A DNA stretch of 25,216 bases, taken from the NCBI GenBank assembly GCA_045600065.1, contig JAZRXE010000089.1, positions 1 to 25,216 on the forward strand, given 5' to 3'. Position 1 is the first letter of the stretch; each line of letters starts with the position of its first letter. The DNA is from RGIG2707 sp045600065 (GTDB lineage Bacteria > Bacillota > Clostridia > Peptostreptococcales > Anaerovoracaceae). Below the pieces are notes generated by a model. It saw only the letters and a program-made list of their open reading frames with translations, had not been told where the DNA came from and searched no databases. The position numbers were made by a program, and so were the translations under genes. Positions 15,601 to 22,012 of the stretch are shown piece by piece.

Positions 15601-16854
15601 TCAAGGGCGGCACGAACCGTTGACTGCAGCAATTACGGCACGGTGGACGGATGCAAAAACACAGGAGGCATTGCAGGAGCTATGGACGTAGAGCCTCTTT
15701 CCGGGGAGCTCGATAAAGAAAACCGCGGGCTCACCGGAGACGCCTATGCGGTGCTCAGCAGCTGCAGCAATTACGGACATATCAGCATAAAAAACAGCAA
15801 CGGGGCAGGCATAGCAGGCCTGAATTCCCTGGGTCTGATAAGCGGATGCTTTTCCGCAGGCAGCGTCAGCGGCAAGCAGGCAGACTGCCTGGGAGGCATT
15901 GCGGGAAGCAGCAGTGCCTGCATCAAGGATTGCAGCTCCATGACGGTACTCGACGGAAAACAATACATCGGCGGAATAGCAGGCAAGGCTGAAAAGGTCA
16001 GCGGCTGCCTTTCCATGGCGAGAATATCCGAAGACGCACGCCGCCGGGGCGCAATTCTGGGAGCGGCAGACAGCAGCTCACAAAACAGCTACCTCGGTCC
16101 CTCGGCCTCTGCGGTAAGTCGGAACTACTTTGTATCCACAGGAACTCAGGGCATAGACGGAGCAAGCTACAGCAGCTCGGCAGAACCGGTAAGCTACGAG
16201 CAGATGCTGGCCATGAAGAACGCGCCCGAGGATTTTTCATTACTGAAGCTTATATGCCTGGACGAGAATATGAATGTCCTTCTTCAGAAGGATATTCAGT
16301 ACGGACAGAAGTTTGAGCTTCCGGAAAGCAGCGATATGCCCGCCCGCTGGGAGGGCATTATACCCGAGCTCGCAGACGGAAACGTGGTCCTGACAGCCGC
16401 CGATCCGGAGCTTTCGAAGGTGCTCGAAAGCAGCGCCAGCATAGACGGCAGGCCCGCGGGCCTTGCCGGAGGCAGCTTCGGAGAGGATGCCGTGCTCGAT
16501 ATAAAGGCAGCAGACGAGGGCAGCCTTCCTCCGCTGCCTGCCAAAGGCGAGCCGGGCTTTTATAAGGTGAGCCTGTATGCGCCCGGGAAATTCGTACCCG
16601 GAGACATCAGGCTTTACGCAGGAGAAGCAGAGAAGATCAGGGCGTATCGGCTTTCCGACGCCGGTGATGCCTGGGAAGAGATCCCTTCGGAAAAACAAGG
16701 AAGCTATGTGCAGCTGCACATGGAGCACAGCAGCGAGACCTACTGCCTTTTGGCTGAAAAACACAAGACCTCTGCCCTGGGAACGGCGGCAGGTGCCGCT
16801 GCAGCAGCTGGAGCCGCGATCCTGCTCGGAAAGAAAAAGAGAAAAGCGCAATAA
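12649..16854 (+). CDS. Giant surface protein: GLUG-like repeats, two coiled coils, beta repeats, C-terminal anchor
   Basis: A 1401-aa exported protein. The signal peptide (about 1-31) ends APAFA. A first block of GLUG-like beta-helix repeats (about 80-310) has repeated GGIAG turns with a Cys at a fixed place after each. Next come a coiled coil (about 313-420), beta repeats with a GGSLSASKLSPRAGE-type start (about 435-755), and a second coiled coil (about 765-975). A second GLUG-like block (about 990-1140) and a C-terminal beta domain follow. The end is an Ala/Gly-rich membrane segment followed by KKKRK, with no LPXTG. I chose ATG 12649 because AGGAGGA stands about 9 bases before it; an ATG at 12619 has no site. 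It overlaps the MMPL stop (ATGAATAA), so they are coupled. Function unknown; a partner or cargo acceptor of the transporter is inferred. Confidence 0.85.
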   Translation: MNKTKITLKNILALLLSLCLTAASAAPAFADSSVYVIDSAEDLLDLQQKCALNSFSRGKSFVLGCDIDMQGAAIGSIMSFSGVLDGCGHSISGFSLSDDNFSCALFGYIEKGAIVRNLRIEAQICPESSCDYTAGLAAVNMGSIVNCSFSGLIRAGKTAGGIAAVNAEGGRIESCSCSADIESLSNAGGICGKNQGTVKDCSFSGRLNADSTWVDRGGPDISDPDSFQPGDPTGRNLGGIAGSSRGRIEGCVNDGTVGYMRSGENVGGIAGLSSGYIGDCVNNGRVSGKDDVGGIAGQMLPYIDYSAGRSFSGDIDSLQSITDKTLEDIDALTDTLTEGLSSLSSEADNVIDSADSAADSLDKTTEKNIDSANRLLDRLDYLEDELPDALDHMSEALRYGRHLSTELDDIREQLADTQIIGDGYLSDINDNRLVLESTAGGSLSASKLSPRAGELVTVYIKPDKGFSLRALSRSTTDSSGELPVDISGLNGKYSFTMPEDNVLISAEFGKDTAYYPVTSAGGSIIVKESKDRLWITVLPQPGYECTAISAGAEALAGSSFSGIVSAPVPEDTGEAVIVRAEFEYRGIGLPVTAPALSVSGSALLVCSSSAGGSLLCSEVSARPGDQVLFTMVPAEGYIPAAISIDAEDMSSSLSDGRLKYTLPEDASGIIRAEAEFSPVIVSIKSNFGGNAAYTTRGSSVIISAQPDTGRSAELACVKDSSGASIDVNPEGTDKWSFKAVPGEQYTAEISFSAVKNTVSAKDAYGDLKEQRGAMENFMSEAELIMNGIKDLLTGDNGMPVDLRSLSPEDITALEDLAAELAKSAGDCLDSTSQAAGDIKDLAVLAAAMSRTAELPDTDALNKALENAADYISKMSRELEKAADKGSDILRRQGKNEKLQVEGFDDDLRNSTDDLKDSLSRMNDIINTLSKDLDLRSENLKKDLQSGSDRLADVLRGISERTDSIRDVIDQGSLYTDRSAERPSDSRAARTVDCSNYGTVDGCKNTGGIAGAMDVEPLSGELDKENRGLTGDAYAVLSSCSNYGHISIKNSNGAGIAGLNSLGLISGCFSAGSVSGKQADCLGGIAGSSSACIKDCSSMTVLDGKQYIGGIAGKAEKVSGCLSMARISEDARRRGAILGAADSSSQNSYLGPSASAVSRNYFVSTGTQGIDGASYSSSAEPVSYEQMLAMKNAPEDFSLLKLICLDENMNVLLQKDIQYGQKFELPESSDMPARWEGIIPELADGNVVLTAADPELSKVLESSASIDGRPAGLAGGSFGEDAVLDIKAADEGSLPPLPAKGEPGFYKVSLYAPGKFVPGDIRLYAGEAEKIRAYRLSDAGDAWEEIPSEKQGSYVQLHMEHSSETYCLLAEKHKTSALGTAAGAAAAAGAAILLGKKKRKAQ

Positions 16855-16860
16855 ATGCCC

Positions 16861-16960
16861 TTACCGTTTCTCGTTTGAACAGCCAATGCTCGAAAACGGT
16901 AAATATACCGTGGTACTTGCAAAGATGGGCGGCGATGTCGAGGTTCAGTTTACTGCATAG
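16861..16960 (+). pseudogene. Possible C-terminal gene remnant and hairpin after the surface-protein gene
   Basis: From about 16862 to the TAG at 16958 a frame reads like the end of a beta-rich protein (ENGKYTVVLAKMGGDVEVQF), without its own start. TTACCGTTT (16861-16869) and AAACGGTAA (16894-16902) form a 9-bp stem a few bases after the preceding stop codon, with no T tract. Base composition is lower in GC than the flanking gene. It could be a fragment of a lost gene; a chance open frame is not excluded. Confidence 0.35.
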
Positions 16961-16980
16961 AATAATTGTACTAGGACCCC

Positions 16981-17012
16981 ACCCGGAATCAAGATTTCTC
17001 TTGGTTCCGGGT
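16981..17012 (+). terminator. Terminator of the MMPL-surface protein operon
   Basis: ACCCGGAA pairs perfectly with TTCCGGGT, and CAAGA with TCTTG inside, closing on a TTTC loop. The stem is followed by TGAGCTTTTG, a short T tract on the plus strand. It sits about 125 bases after the surface-protein stop codon, between two convergent operons. The structure is certain from the pairing. Termination is likely on the plus strand and possible on both. Confidence 0.7.
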
Positions 17013-17232
17013 TGAGCTTTTGAAATGAAGTTTGTCGAGCAAAGAAAATTGGCACGTTTGCGGTTAAACGCATTTCCACAGTCCTTTGTATATTTCATAT
17101 CCAGTGAATGCGGAAAGATGAGGTTAGCTTGTACTGAAAGCCCCCGGGGCATTCTAAGAACAGCAGAAATACTGCTGAAACTGCCCTGCTCCAGGCTTTC
17201 GCGTCAATACAGACGTATTGCAAGTCCGGCTG
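17013..17232. other. Intergenic region between convergent operons
   Basis: No gene is supported here. Two short hairpins lie downstream of the ybaK remnant: CAATAC-N4-GTATTG (17205-17220) and CAGCAG-N5-CTGCTG (17161-17177). On the minus strand the second is followed by TTCTTAG, so it may end the amidohydrolase operon weakly. Open frames on both strands look random. Confidence 0.5.
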
Positions 17233-17379
17233 CTATTCCGGCGACGCGCAGACATCTATCCACGCCTTTGCACCGGAAAGCTCAAACAGCTCCACCGTGG
17301 CGCTGGACACATCAAAGACTTGTATGCGATCCCCGTATCCCCGGTCTGAAAGATACGATCTTGCGTTTTCAAATGACAT
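17233..17379 (-). pseudogene. ybaK: Internally deleted YbaK/EbsC (aminoacyl-tRNA deacylase) remnant
   Basis: A 48-codon frame. Residues 1-31 (start MSFENARSYL, end DVSSATVEL) match the N-terminus of YbaK/EbsC-type proteins, which hydrolyse mischarged Cys- or Ala-tRNA(Pro). Residues 32-48 (FELSGAKAWIDVC) match the C-terminal end of the same family. The roughly 110 residues between, with the catalytic Lys, are missing, and the frame is kept across the join. The frame starts 8 bases after the iadA stop, with AGGA as ribosome site, so it was the last gene of this operon. It cannot fold as the enzyme. The family likeness is from memory of the conserved ends. Confidence 0.75.
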
Positions 17380-17387
17380 AATGGTTC

Positions 17388-18521
17388 CTATTCTTCAAAA
17401 TTAGCCTTAACCTGAAGCTTTCCGCCGGATACCATGCACTTGCCCTTGGCAAAGACGGTGTCCACGTTCAGCTGATCGTCCAGCAGAACGATGTCCGCGT
17501 CCGCACCGGCCCCCAGGAAGCCCTTGACAGGATACTTGCCCAGAGCCTTGGCTGCGTTGCGGGTGACGGGCAGGATAGCCTTTTCCAGAGGGCAGCCCTG
17601 CTCCACCATGGACTTGACGCAGTCGTGAAGAGCGCTGATGCGTCCGGCGCCGATGCCTATCATTTCGTGCTTGTCGTTCCAGATGGGCATGCTGCCGTTG
17701 CTGTCAGTGCTGAAAGTGACCAGCCCGTCGGGAGCCTCGTCCATTGCCTGAATCACCTGGGCCGCGGTCTTTTCTATCTCATCTGGATCTGTTGTAAAAT
17801 CTATATATCCGCCCATTTTTGCGAATTTGATGGCATCATCGTATTTGTTGCCCAGATGAGTAGGCCTGAAGGTGGAGACGGGCACCTCGCTGTTCTTCAG
17901 CACGTCGAAGATGATACCCAGCTTGTCCGCGCCGCTGCCTGTGTGCAGGGTCAGGATGCCGGGCTTTCCGGCCAGCAGGCCGGCCACGCGCACCTGAGAA
18001 GCCAGTCTGCGAAGCTCCTCCATGCTCATATTGCTGCTTCTGTGGTCGCAGATGGCGATCTTGCAGCCTATGACCTCGTCGATGAAGACCATGTCATCCA
18101 TTACGCTGCCGGTAATGGTGGGGCTGGGGAAGTAGTAGCTGCCGGTAAGGCAGTACGCGGTCATGCCGAATTCGTTAAGAGCCTTGGTCTTGGCCACCAG
18201 ATTTTCAACGCTTCTGGTGGTTCCGTCGGTGCCCAGCAGGCCTACAAGAGTGGTGACGCCGGATTTGACCGGGTCTGTCAGCTTAAGGGAGGGCACCTGG
18301 GTGATGAAGCTGCCCTCACCGCCGCCTCCGCAGACGTGCACGTGCTGGTCGATGTAGCCGGGGATGGCCCTCATGCCCTGTCCGTCAACTGTCTCAAGGC
18401 CGGGGTAGCTGAGTTCAATGCTGTCAGATACTTCTTCGATCTGGCTGCCGCTGATCAGGATCTGGCTGTCTTTCCAGTCTCCGTCCCGATAGATTTTAAC
18501 ATTCTTAATGAGTTTGATCAT
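17388..18521 (-). CDS. iadA: Isoaspartyl dipeptidase (beta-aspartyl peptidase) IadA
   Basis: A 377-aa zinc enzyme of the amidohydrolase superfamily that cleaves dipeptides with an N-terminal beta-linked (iso)aspartate, formed when proteins age or when cyanophycin-like material is degraded. The binuclear metal set is complete: His60 and His62 in DQHVHVCGGGGEGS, carboxylated Lys154 in GCKIAICDHRSS, His193 in LHTGSG, His222 in FRPTHLGN and Asp273 in STDSNGSMP. Spacing follows the E. coli enzyme. The start overlaps the riboflavin kinase stop by 4 bases and has AAGGAGAAAGC just before it, almost the same ribosome site as the second amidohydrolase. No signal peptide, so cytoplasmic. It may process peptide-like products of this operon or simply be co-expressed. 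Confidence 0.95.
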   Translation of the reverse strand: MIKLIKNVKIYRDGDWKDSQILISGSQIEEVSDSIELSYPGLETVDGQGMRAIPGYIDQHVHVCGGGGEGSFITQVPSLKLTDPVKSGVTTLVGLLGTDGTTRSVENLVAKTKALNEFGMTAYCLTGSYYFPSPTITGSVMDDMVFIDEVIGCKIAICDHRSSNMSMEELRRLASQVRVAGLLAGKPGILTLHTGSGADKLGIIFDVLKNSEVPVSTFRPTHLGNKYDDAIKFAKMGGYIDFTTDPDEIEKTAAQVIQAMDEAPDGLVTFSTDSNGSMPIWNDKHEMIGIGAGRISALHDCVKSMVEQGCPLEKAILPVTRNAAKALGKYPVKGFLGAGADADIVLLDDQLNVDTVFAKGKCMVSGGKLQVKANFEE

Positions 18522-18949
18522 GCTTTCTCCTTTTGGGCTTTCTCAAAAGCCTTCCATGTCAGGATGTCCCGATCGATCTGCTGCCGCACCTCTTCCAGAC
18601 CCCCGGGGAACTTGCGGATGTCCCGTATGCGCAGCTGCAGGCGCAGAGTCAGCGTCTGTCCGTACAGATCCCGGTCCAGGCCCAGGATCATGGTCTCCAC
18701 GGTCTTTTCCGGGCTGTCGTCCACCGACGGGCGGGTCCCGATGTTGGTCAGGCCTTCGAAGATTTCCGAAGAGCCGTCCGCGGCCGTCAGAGTCACCATT
18801 CCGCCGTACACGCCGTCCGGCGGCAGAACGGAGCCTTCGGGGATCTTCAGGTTGGCCGTGGGCATGCCCTGCGTGCGCCCCAGGCCCTTGCCCCGGACCA
18901 CGGTGCCGGTGAGGATATATTCTTCGATCGATCGTTCTTGATATTCCAT
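18518..18949 (-). CDS. Stand-alone riboflavin kinase domain protein
   Basis: A 143-aa protein matching the riboflavin kinase half of RibF, which phosphorylates riboflavin to FMN. Motifs: GKGLGRTQGMPTANL near 20-34 (phosphate and flavin loop with the conserved PTAN), PDGVYGG near 44-50, GLTNIGTRPSVDD near 67-79, and DRDLYGQTLTL near 92-102. The FAD synthetase half of bacterial RibF is absent, and no upstream frame could supply it. It starts 6 bases after the amidohydrolase stop without a clear ribosome site, and overlaps iadA by 4 bases, so it is locked into the operon. A second role, such as supplying FMN to an unseen flavoenzyme or modifying a flavin-like substrate, is inference. Confidence 0.88.
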   Translation of the reverse strand: MEYQERSIEEYILTGTVVRGKGLGRTQGMPTANLKIPEGSVLPPDGVYGGMVTLTAADGSSEIFEGLTNIGTRPSVDDSPEKTVETMILGLDRDLYGQTLTLRLQLRIRDIRKFPGGLEEVRQQIDRDILTWKAFEKAQKEKA

Positions 18950-18955
18950 AGGGTA

Positions 18956-20428
18956 TCAGAGTTTATACGGATCGGGCATCACCCGGTTCCTCAGAGTGTA
19001 AATACTGTCGTCGTAGGCAGTAAAGTAATCGAACTTGCTGCCCAGGCGTTGCTTCATGGTATCGAAAGCCTTTTCGGCATCTGCAAGAATCTGTGCCTCG
19101 TCGCAGCAGAGCATCTTTCTGCCTTCCATCATTACCTGTCCGTCAACTATGGTGGTGTCTACATCTGCGCCCATGGCGTGGTAGACCACGCGCTGCAGGG
19201 GCATCACCCCGAAGGGGGCAAGATGGGGCTGCCTGGTATTGATGATGATGATGTCAGCCTTCTTGCCTTTTTCCAGAGATCCGATCTCTTTGTCCAGGTC
19301 CAGGGCAGCGGCAGGCACCTTGGTGCACATCTCCAGCACCAGCCCCGGTGGAGCCAGCAGCGGGTCGTTTTCATAAGCCCGGTGGATCACCTGGAACATC
19401 TTCATATCCCGCCAGATGTCATAGCTTCGGTCAGGAGAGGTGGCATCGGTAACGATGGCTACCTTGCCGCCGGCCCGGAGCACCTCATAGACCGGACAGC
19501 GGGACATGATATTGGCCCGGGTGGTGGGCCCGTGGAACAGCACGGCTCCTGTTTCCGCCAGTATACCGATCTCCCGGTCGGAGATCCCCGTGCAATGCGT
19601 TACGGAAGTATGGGGCCCCAGCAGCTCGGGGGTGTTGTCGTACACGAACTCGATGCCGCCGGCAAACAGATGGGTGTGCAGCGGGGTGCCGTATTCCCGC
19701 GCGATGCGCAGCATCTCCCGGTTTTTCCAGACGGCAAATTCCTTTGTCTCAACCGAAGGGTCCCAGCCGATGCTGCCGGGCATGGGGATGCAGATCTGCC
19801 GGGGATGCTTTCCGTTGAGCTCCTTTACGGTCTTCTCGGTGTTTGCCACCATCTGCTCGGGGGTTAGCTCGGTCTCGGTGATACTGCCGTCTGCGTTGTA
19901 ATGCCACGGTCTCTTGGGCCAGGGGCCGTCGCAGCTGCCGATGCCGGAGATCTGACGTATACCGGTCTTCAGGGAGCCCTCGAAATGAGCCTCCAGAAAG
20001 CCCGGATCGTCCGGACGGGGCGTGCTGCCCAGCATGGACACACCGGTGGTGATGCCGGCCTTGATGCGTTCAGCGGCGGCCAGGGCGCCCTCGGCATACC
20101 AGAAGAACGCGTCCGTATAGTGATAATACACGTCTTCGGCCATGGGAGTCCACCAGGGATCCACGGCCTCGTCGTCGGCGCTCTCGGCCAAGGTCTTGGT
20201 CAGGGTGTGCCCGGCATGGGCATGTGCATCCACCAAACCGGGCATCACACAGAGCCCGTCTGCGTCGATCGTCCTTTTGACATCGATGCTCTCTGGCAGC
20301 TGCGCCATGGGCCCCACGGCCCGGATGCGGTCGCCCTCGGTGAGCACAAAGCCCGGCTGCCAGATGTGATGCGCTTCGTCCAGGGTGATCACGACGGCAT
20401 TTTTGATCAGGATATCGTACATAGGCAT
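18956..20428 (-). CDS. Metal-dependent amidohydrolase, ATZ/TRZ-SAH deaminase-like (second copy)
   Basis: A 490-aa cytoplasmic hydrolase of the amidohydrolase superfamily, close to the chlorohydrolase/deaminase group. Metal ligands can be seen: HAH in PGLVDAHAHAGH, His in HTHLFAGG, His in VTHCTG and Asp in VTDATSPDRSYD. The Glu that normally stands three residues after the third ligand in deaminases (HxxE) is replaced by Ala (HLFA). It is a clear tandem paralog of the gene just upstream. I chose ATG 20428 because AGAAGGAGAAAGC precedes it; an ATG two codons on (20422) is possible. A longer frame to 20497 runs back through the terminator and is rejected. Substrate unknown: cyclic ureide, pterin or guanidino compounds are candidates. 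Confidence 0.87.
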   Translation of the reverse strand: MPMYDILIKNAVVITLDEAHHIWQPGFVLTEGDRIRAVGPMAQLPESIDVKRTIDADGLCVMPGLVDAHAHAGHTLTKTLAESADDEAVDPWWTPMAEDVYYHYTDAFFWYAEGALAAAERIKAGITTGVSMLGSTPRPDDPGFLEAHFEGSLKTGIRQISGIGSCDGPWPKRPWHYNADGSITETELTPEQMVANTEKTVKELNGKHPRQICIPMPGSIGWDPSVETKEFAVWKNREMLRIAREYGTPLHTHLFAGGIEFVYDNTPELLGPHTSVTHCTGISDREIGILAETGAVLFHGPTTRANIMSRCPVYEVLRAGGKVAIVTDATSPDRSYDIWRDMKMFQVIHRAYENDPLLAPPGLVLEMCTKVPAAALDLDKEIGSLEKGKKADIIIINTRQPHLAPFGVMPLQRVVYHAMGADVDTTIVDGQVMMEGRKMLCCDEAQILADAEKAFDTMKQRLGSKFDYFTAYDDSIYTLRNRVMPDPYKL

Positions 20429-20457
20429 GCTTTCTCCTTCTGTTTTGCAGGGGTTTG

Positions 20458-20494
20458 AAAAAACCGCTGCACCTGCACGAAACAGATGCAGCGG
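20458..20494 (-). terminator. Intrinsic terminator between the two amidohydrolase genes
   Basis: On the minus strand CCGCTGCA pairs perfectly with TGCAGCGG, with a further CTG/CAG pair inside, and six T residues follow. This is a textbook Rho-independent signal, 35 bases after the stop codon of the first amidohydrolase and only 29 bases before the start of the second. There is no room for a promoter after it, so the downstream genes need read-through, antitermination or a promoter lying within the upstream gene. Confidence 0.85.
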
Positions 20495-20529
20495 CATATC
20501 GGTCAGATGACAGTGTATGCCCTCAATAC

Positions 20530-21990
20530 CTAATAGGGGCTGGGCATGGTGCGGTTGCGCAGGGTGTAGATGCTGTCGTCGTAGGCAGCAAAGTAATCGA
20601 ACTTGCTGCCCAGAAGCTGCCTCATTGTATCGAAAGCCTTTTCGGCATCTGCAAGAATCTGTGCCTCGTCGCAGCAGAGCATCTTTCTGCCTTCCATCAT
20701 TACCTGTCCGTCAACTATGGTGGTGTCTACATCTGCGCCCTGTGCATGGTAGACCACGCGCTGCAGGGGCATCACGCCGAAGGGAGCCAGGTGGGGCTGC
20801 TTTGTATTGATGATGATGATGTCAGCCTTCTTGCCCTTTTCCAGGGAGCCGATCTCTTTTTCCAGACCCAGAGCTCTTGCGGGAACCTTGGTGCACATCT
20901 CCAGGACCATTCCCGGAGGAGCCAGCAGAGGATCGTTATCGTGGGCTCTGTGTATCACCTGGAAGATCTTCATGTCTCTCCAGATATCATAGCTGCGGTC
21001 GGGGGATGTGGCGTCAGTGACTATGGCAACGTTGCCGCCTGCTCTGAGCACCTCGTAGACCGGACAGCGCTTCTTGATATTAGCGCGGGTAGTGGGTCCG
21101 TGGAACATGCAGGCTCCGGTCTCTGCCAGGATCTGAATGTCTCTTTCGGTGAGTCCGGTGCAGTGAGTCAGCGATGTGCGGGGATTCAGGGCTTCGGGTG
21201 TGGTGTCATAGACGAACTCTATGCCGCCGCCATACAGGTGAGTGTGCAGGGGCTTGTCGTATTCCCTGGCGATCCTGTACATCTCGGAATTCTTCCATAC
21301 GGCGAATTCTTTTGTCTCCACGGCAGGATTCCAGCCCATGCCTCCGGGAGTGGGGATGCATATCTGACGGACGTTGATACCGTTAAGCTCCTTAACAGCC
21401 TTCTCGGTGTTGGCAACCATCTGCTCGGGGGTCAGCTCGGTCTCGGTAACGCTTCCGTCGGCATTGTAATGCCAGGGCTTCTTGGGCCAGGGACCGTCGC
21501 AGCTGCCTATGCCGGAGATCTGGCGTATGCCGGTCTTCAGAGAACCGTCAAAGTGTGCCTGCAGCAGGCCCAGATCGTCGGGACGGGGAGTGCTTCCCAG
21601 CATTGAAACGCCTGTGGTTATACCGCACTTGATCCTCTCTGCGGCAGCCAGAGCGCCTTCTGCATACCAGAAAAACTCATCAGTGTAGTGGAAATAAATG
21701 TCCTGAGCCATTTTTCCCCACCATGCATCGGCAAAGGCGGTATCGTTGCTTTCGCCCAGGGTCTTGGTAAGAGTGTGTCCTGCGTGGGCATGTGCATCCA
21801 CAAGACCGGGCATCACGCAGAGCCCGTCTGCATCAATGACCTTTTTTGCGCTGAGACCTTCGGGCAGGGCTTCCATTGGGCCAGTCAAGGCAATGCGGTC
21901 GCCTTCGGTCACCACGAATCCGGGCTGCCAGATGTGGTGTTCAGCATCCAGAGTGATCACTGTTGCGTTTTTGATCAGGATGTCGTACAT
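20530..21990 (-). CDS. Metal-dependent amidohydrolase, ATZ/TRZ-SAH deaminase-like (first copy)
   Basis: A 486-aa paralog of the gene downstream, with high identity along the whole length and a 114-base identical DNA block near the 3' end. Metal-ligand candidates are His67 and His69 (DAHAHAGH), His251 (HTHLYGGG), His276 (LTHCTG) and Asp326 (VTDATSPDRSYD). Gly254 stands where the deaminase HxxE Glu would be, so the catalytic acid is missing or comes from elsewhere, perhaps Glu258 in GGIEF. An AAAGGG ribosome site lies 7 bases before the ATG. It follows the DUF401 transporter by 22 bases, so the transporter probably brings in its substrate. No signal peptide. The deaminase-group placement is by motif; the reaction is not known. 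Confidence 0.87.
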   Translation of the reverse strand: MYDILIKNATVITLDAEHHIWQPGFVVTEGDRIALTGPMEALPEGLSAKKVIDADGLCVMPGLVDAHAHAGHTLTKTLGESNDTAFADAWWGKMAQDIYFHYTDEFFWYAEGALAAAERIKCGITTGVSMLGSTPRPDDLGLLQAHFDGSLKTGIRQISGIGSCDGPWPKKPWHYNADGSVTETELTPEQMVANTEKAVKELNGINVRQICIPTPGGMGWNPAVETKEFAVWKNSEMYRIAREYDKPLHTHLYGGGIEFVYDTTPEALNPRTSLTHCTGLTERDIQILAETGACMFHGPTTRANIKKRCPVYEVLRAGGNVAIVTDATSPDRSYDIWRDMKIFQVIHRAHDNDPLLAPPGMVLEMCTKVPARALGLEKEIGSLEKGKKADIIIINTKQPHLAPFGVMPLQRVVYHAQGADVDTTIVDGQVMMEGRKMLCCDEAQILADAEKAFDTMRQLLGSKFDYFAAYDDSIYTLRNRTMPSPY

Positions 21991-22012
21991 AGTTTTTCCC
22001 TTTCTTTATTAT

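Noticed and set aside
17025..17381. Plus-strand 118-codon frame between the convergent operons
   Set aside because: Arg/Pro-rich random-looking product, no ribosome site, and it overlaps the ybaK remnant on the other strand.
18518..18960. FMN riboswitch controlling the riboflavin kinase
   Set aside because: Only 6 bases separate it from the upstream gene, and no RFN-like conserved boxes were seen in the operon leader.
20429..20497. N-terminal extension of the second amidohydrolase from an ATG at 20497
   Set aside because: The extension is encoded by the terminator hairpin and T tract, has no ribosome site, and the paralog starts at the equivalent of the MYDILIKN position.
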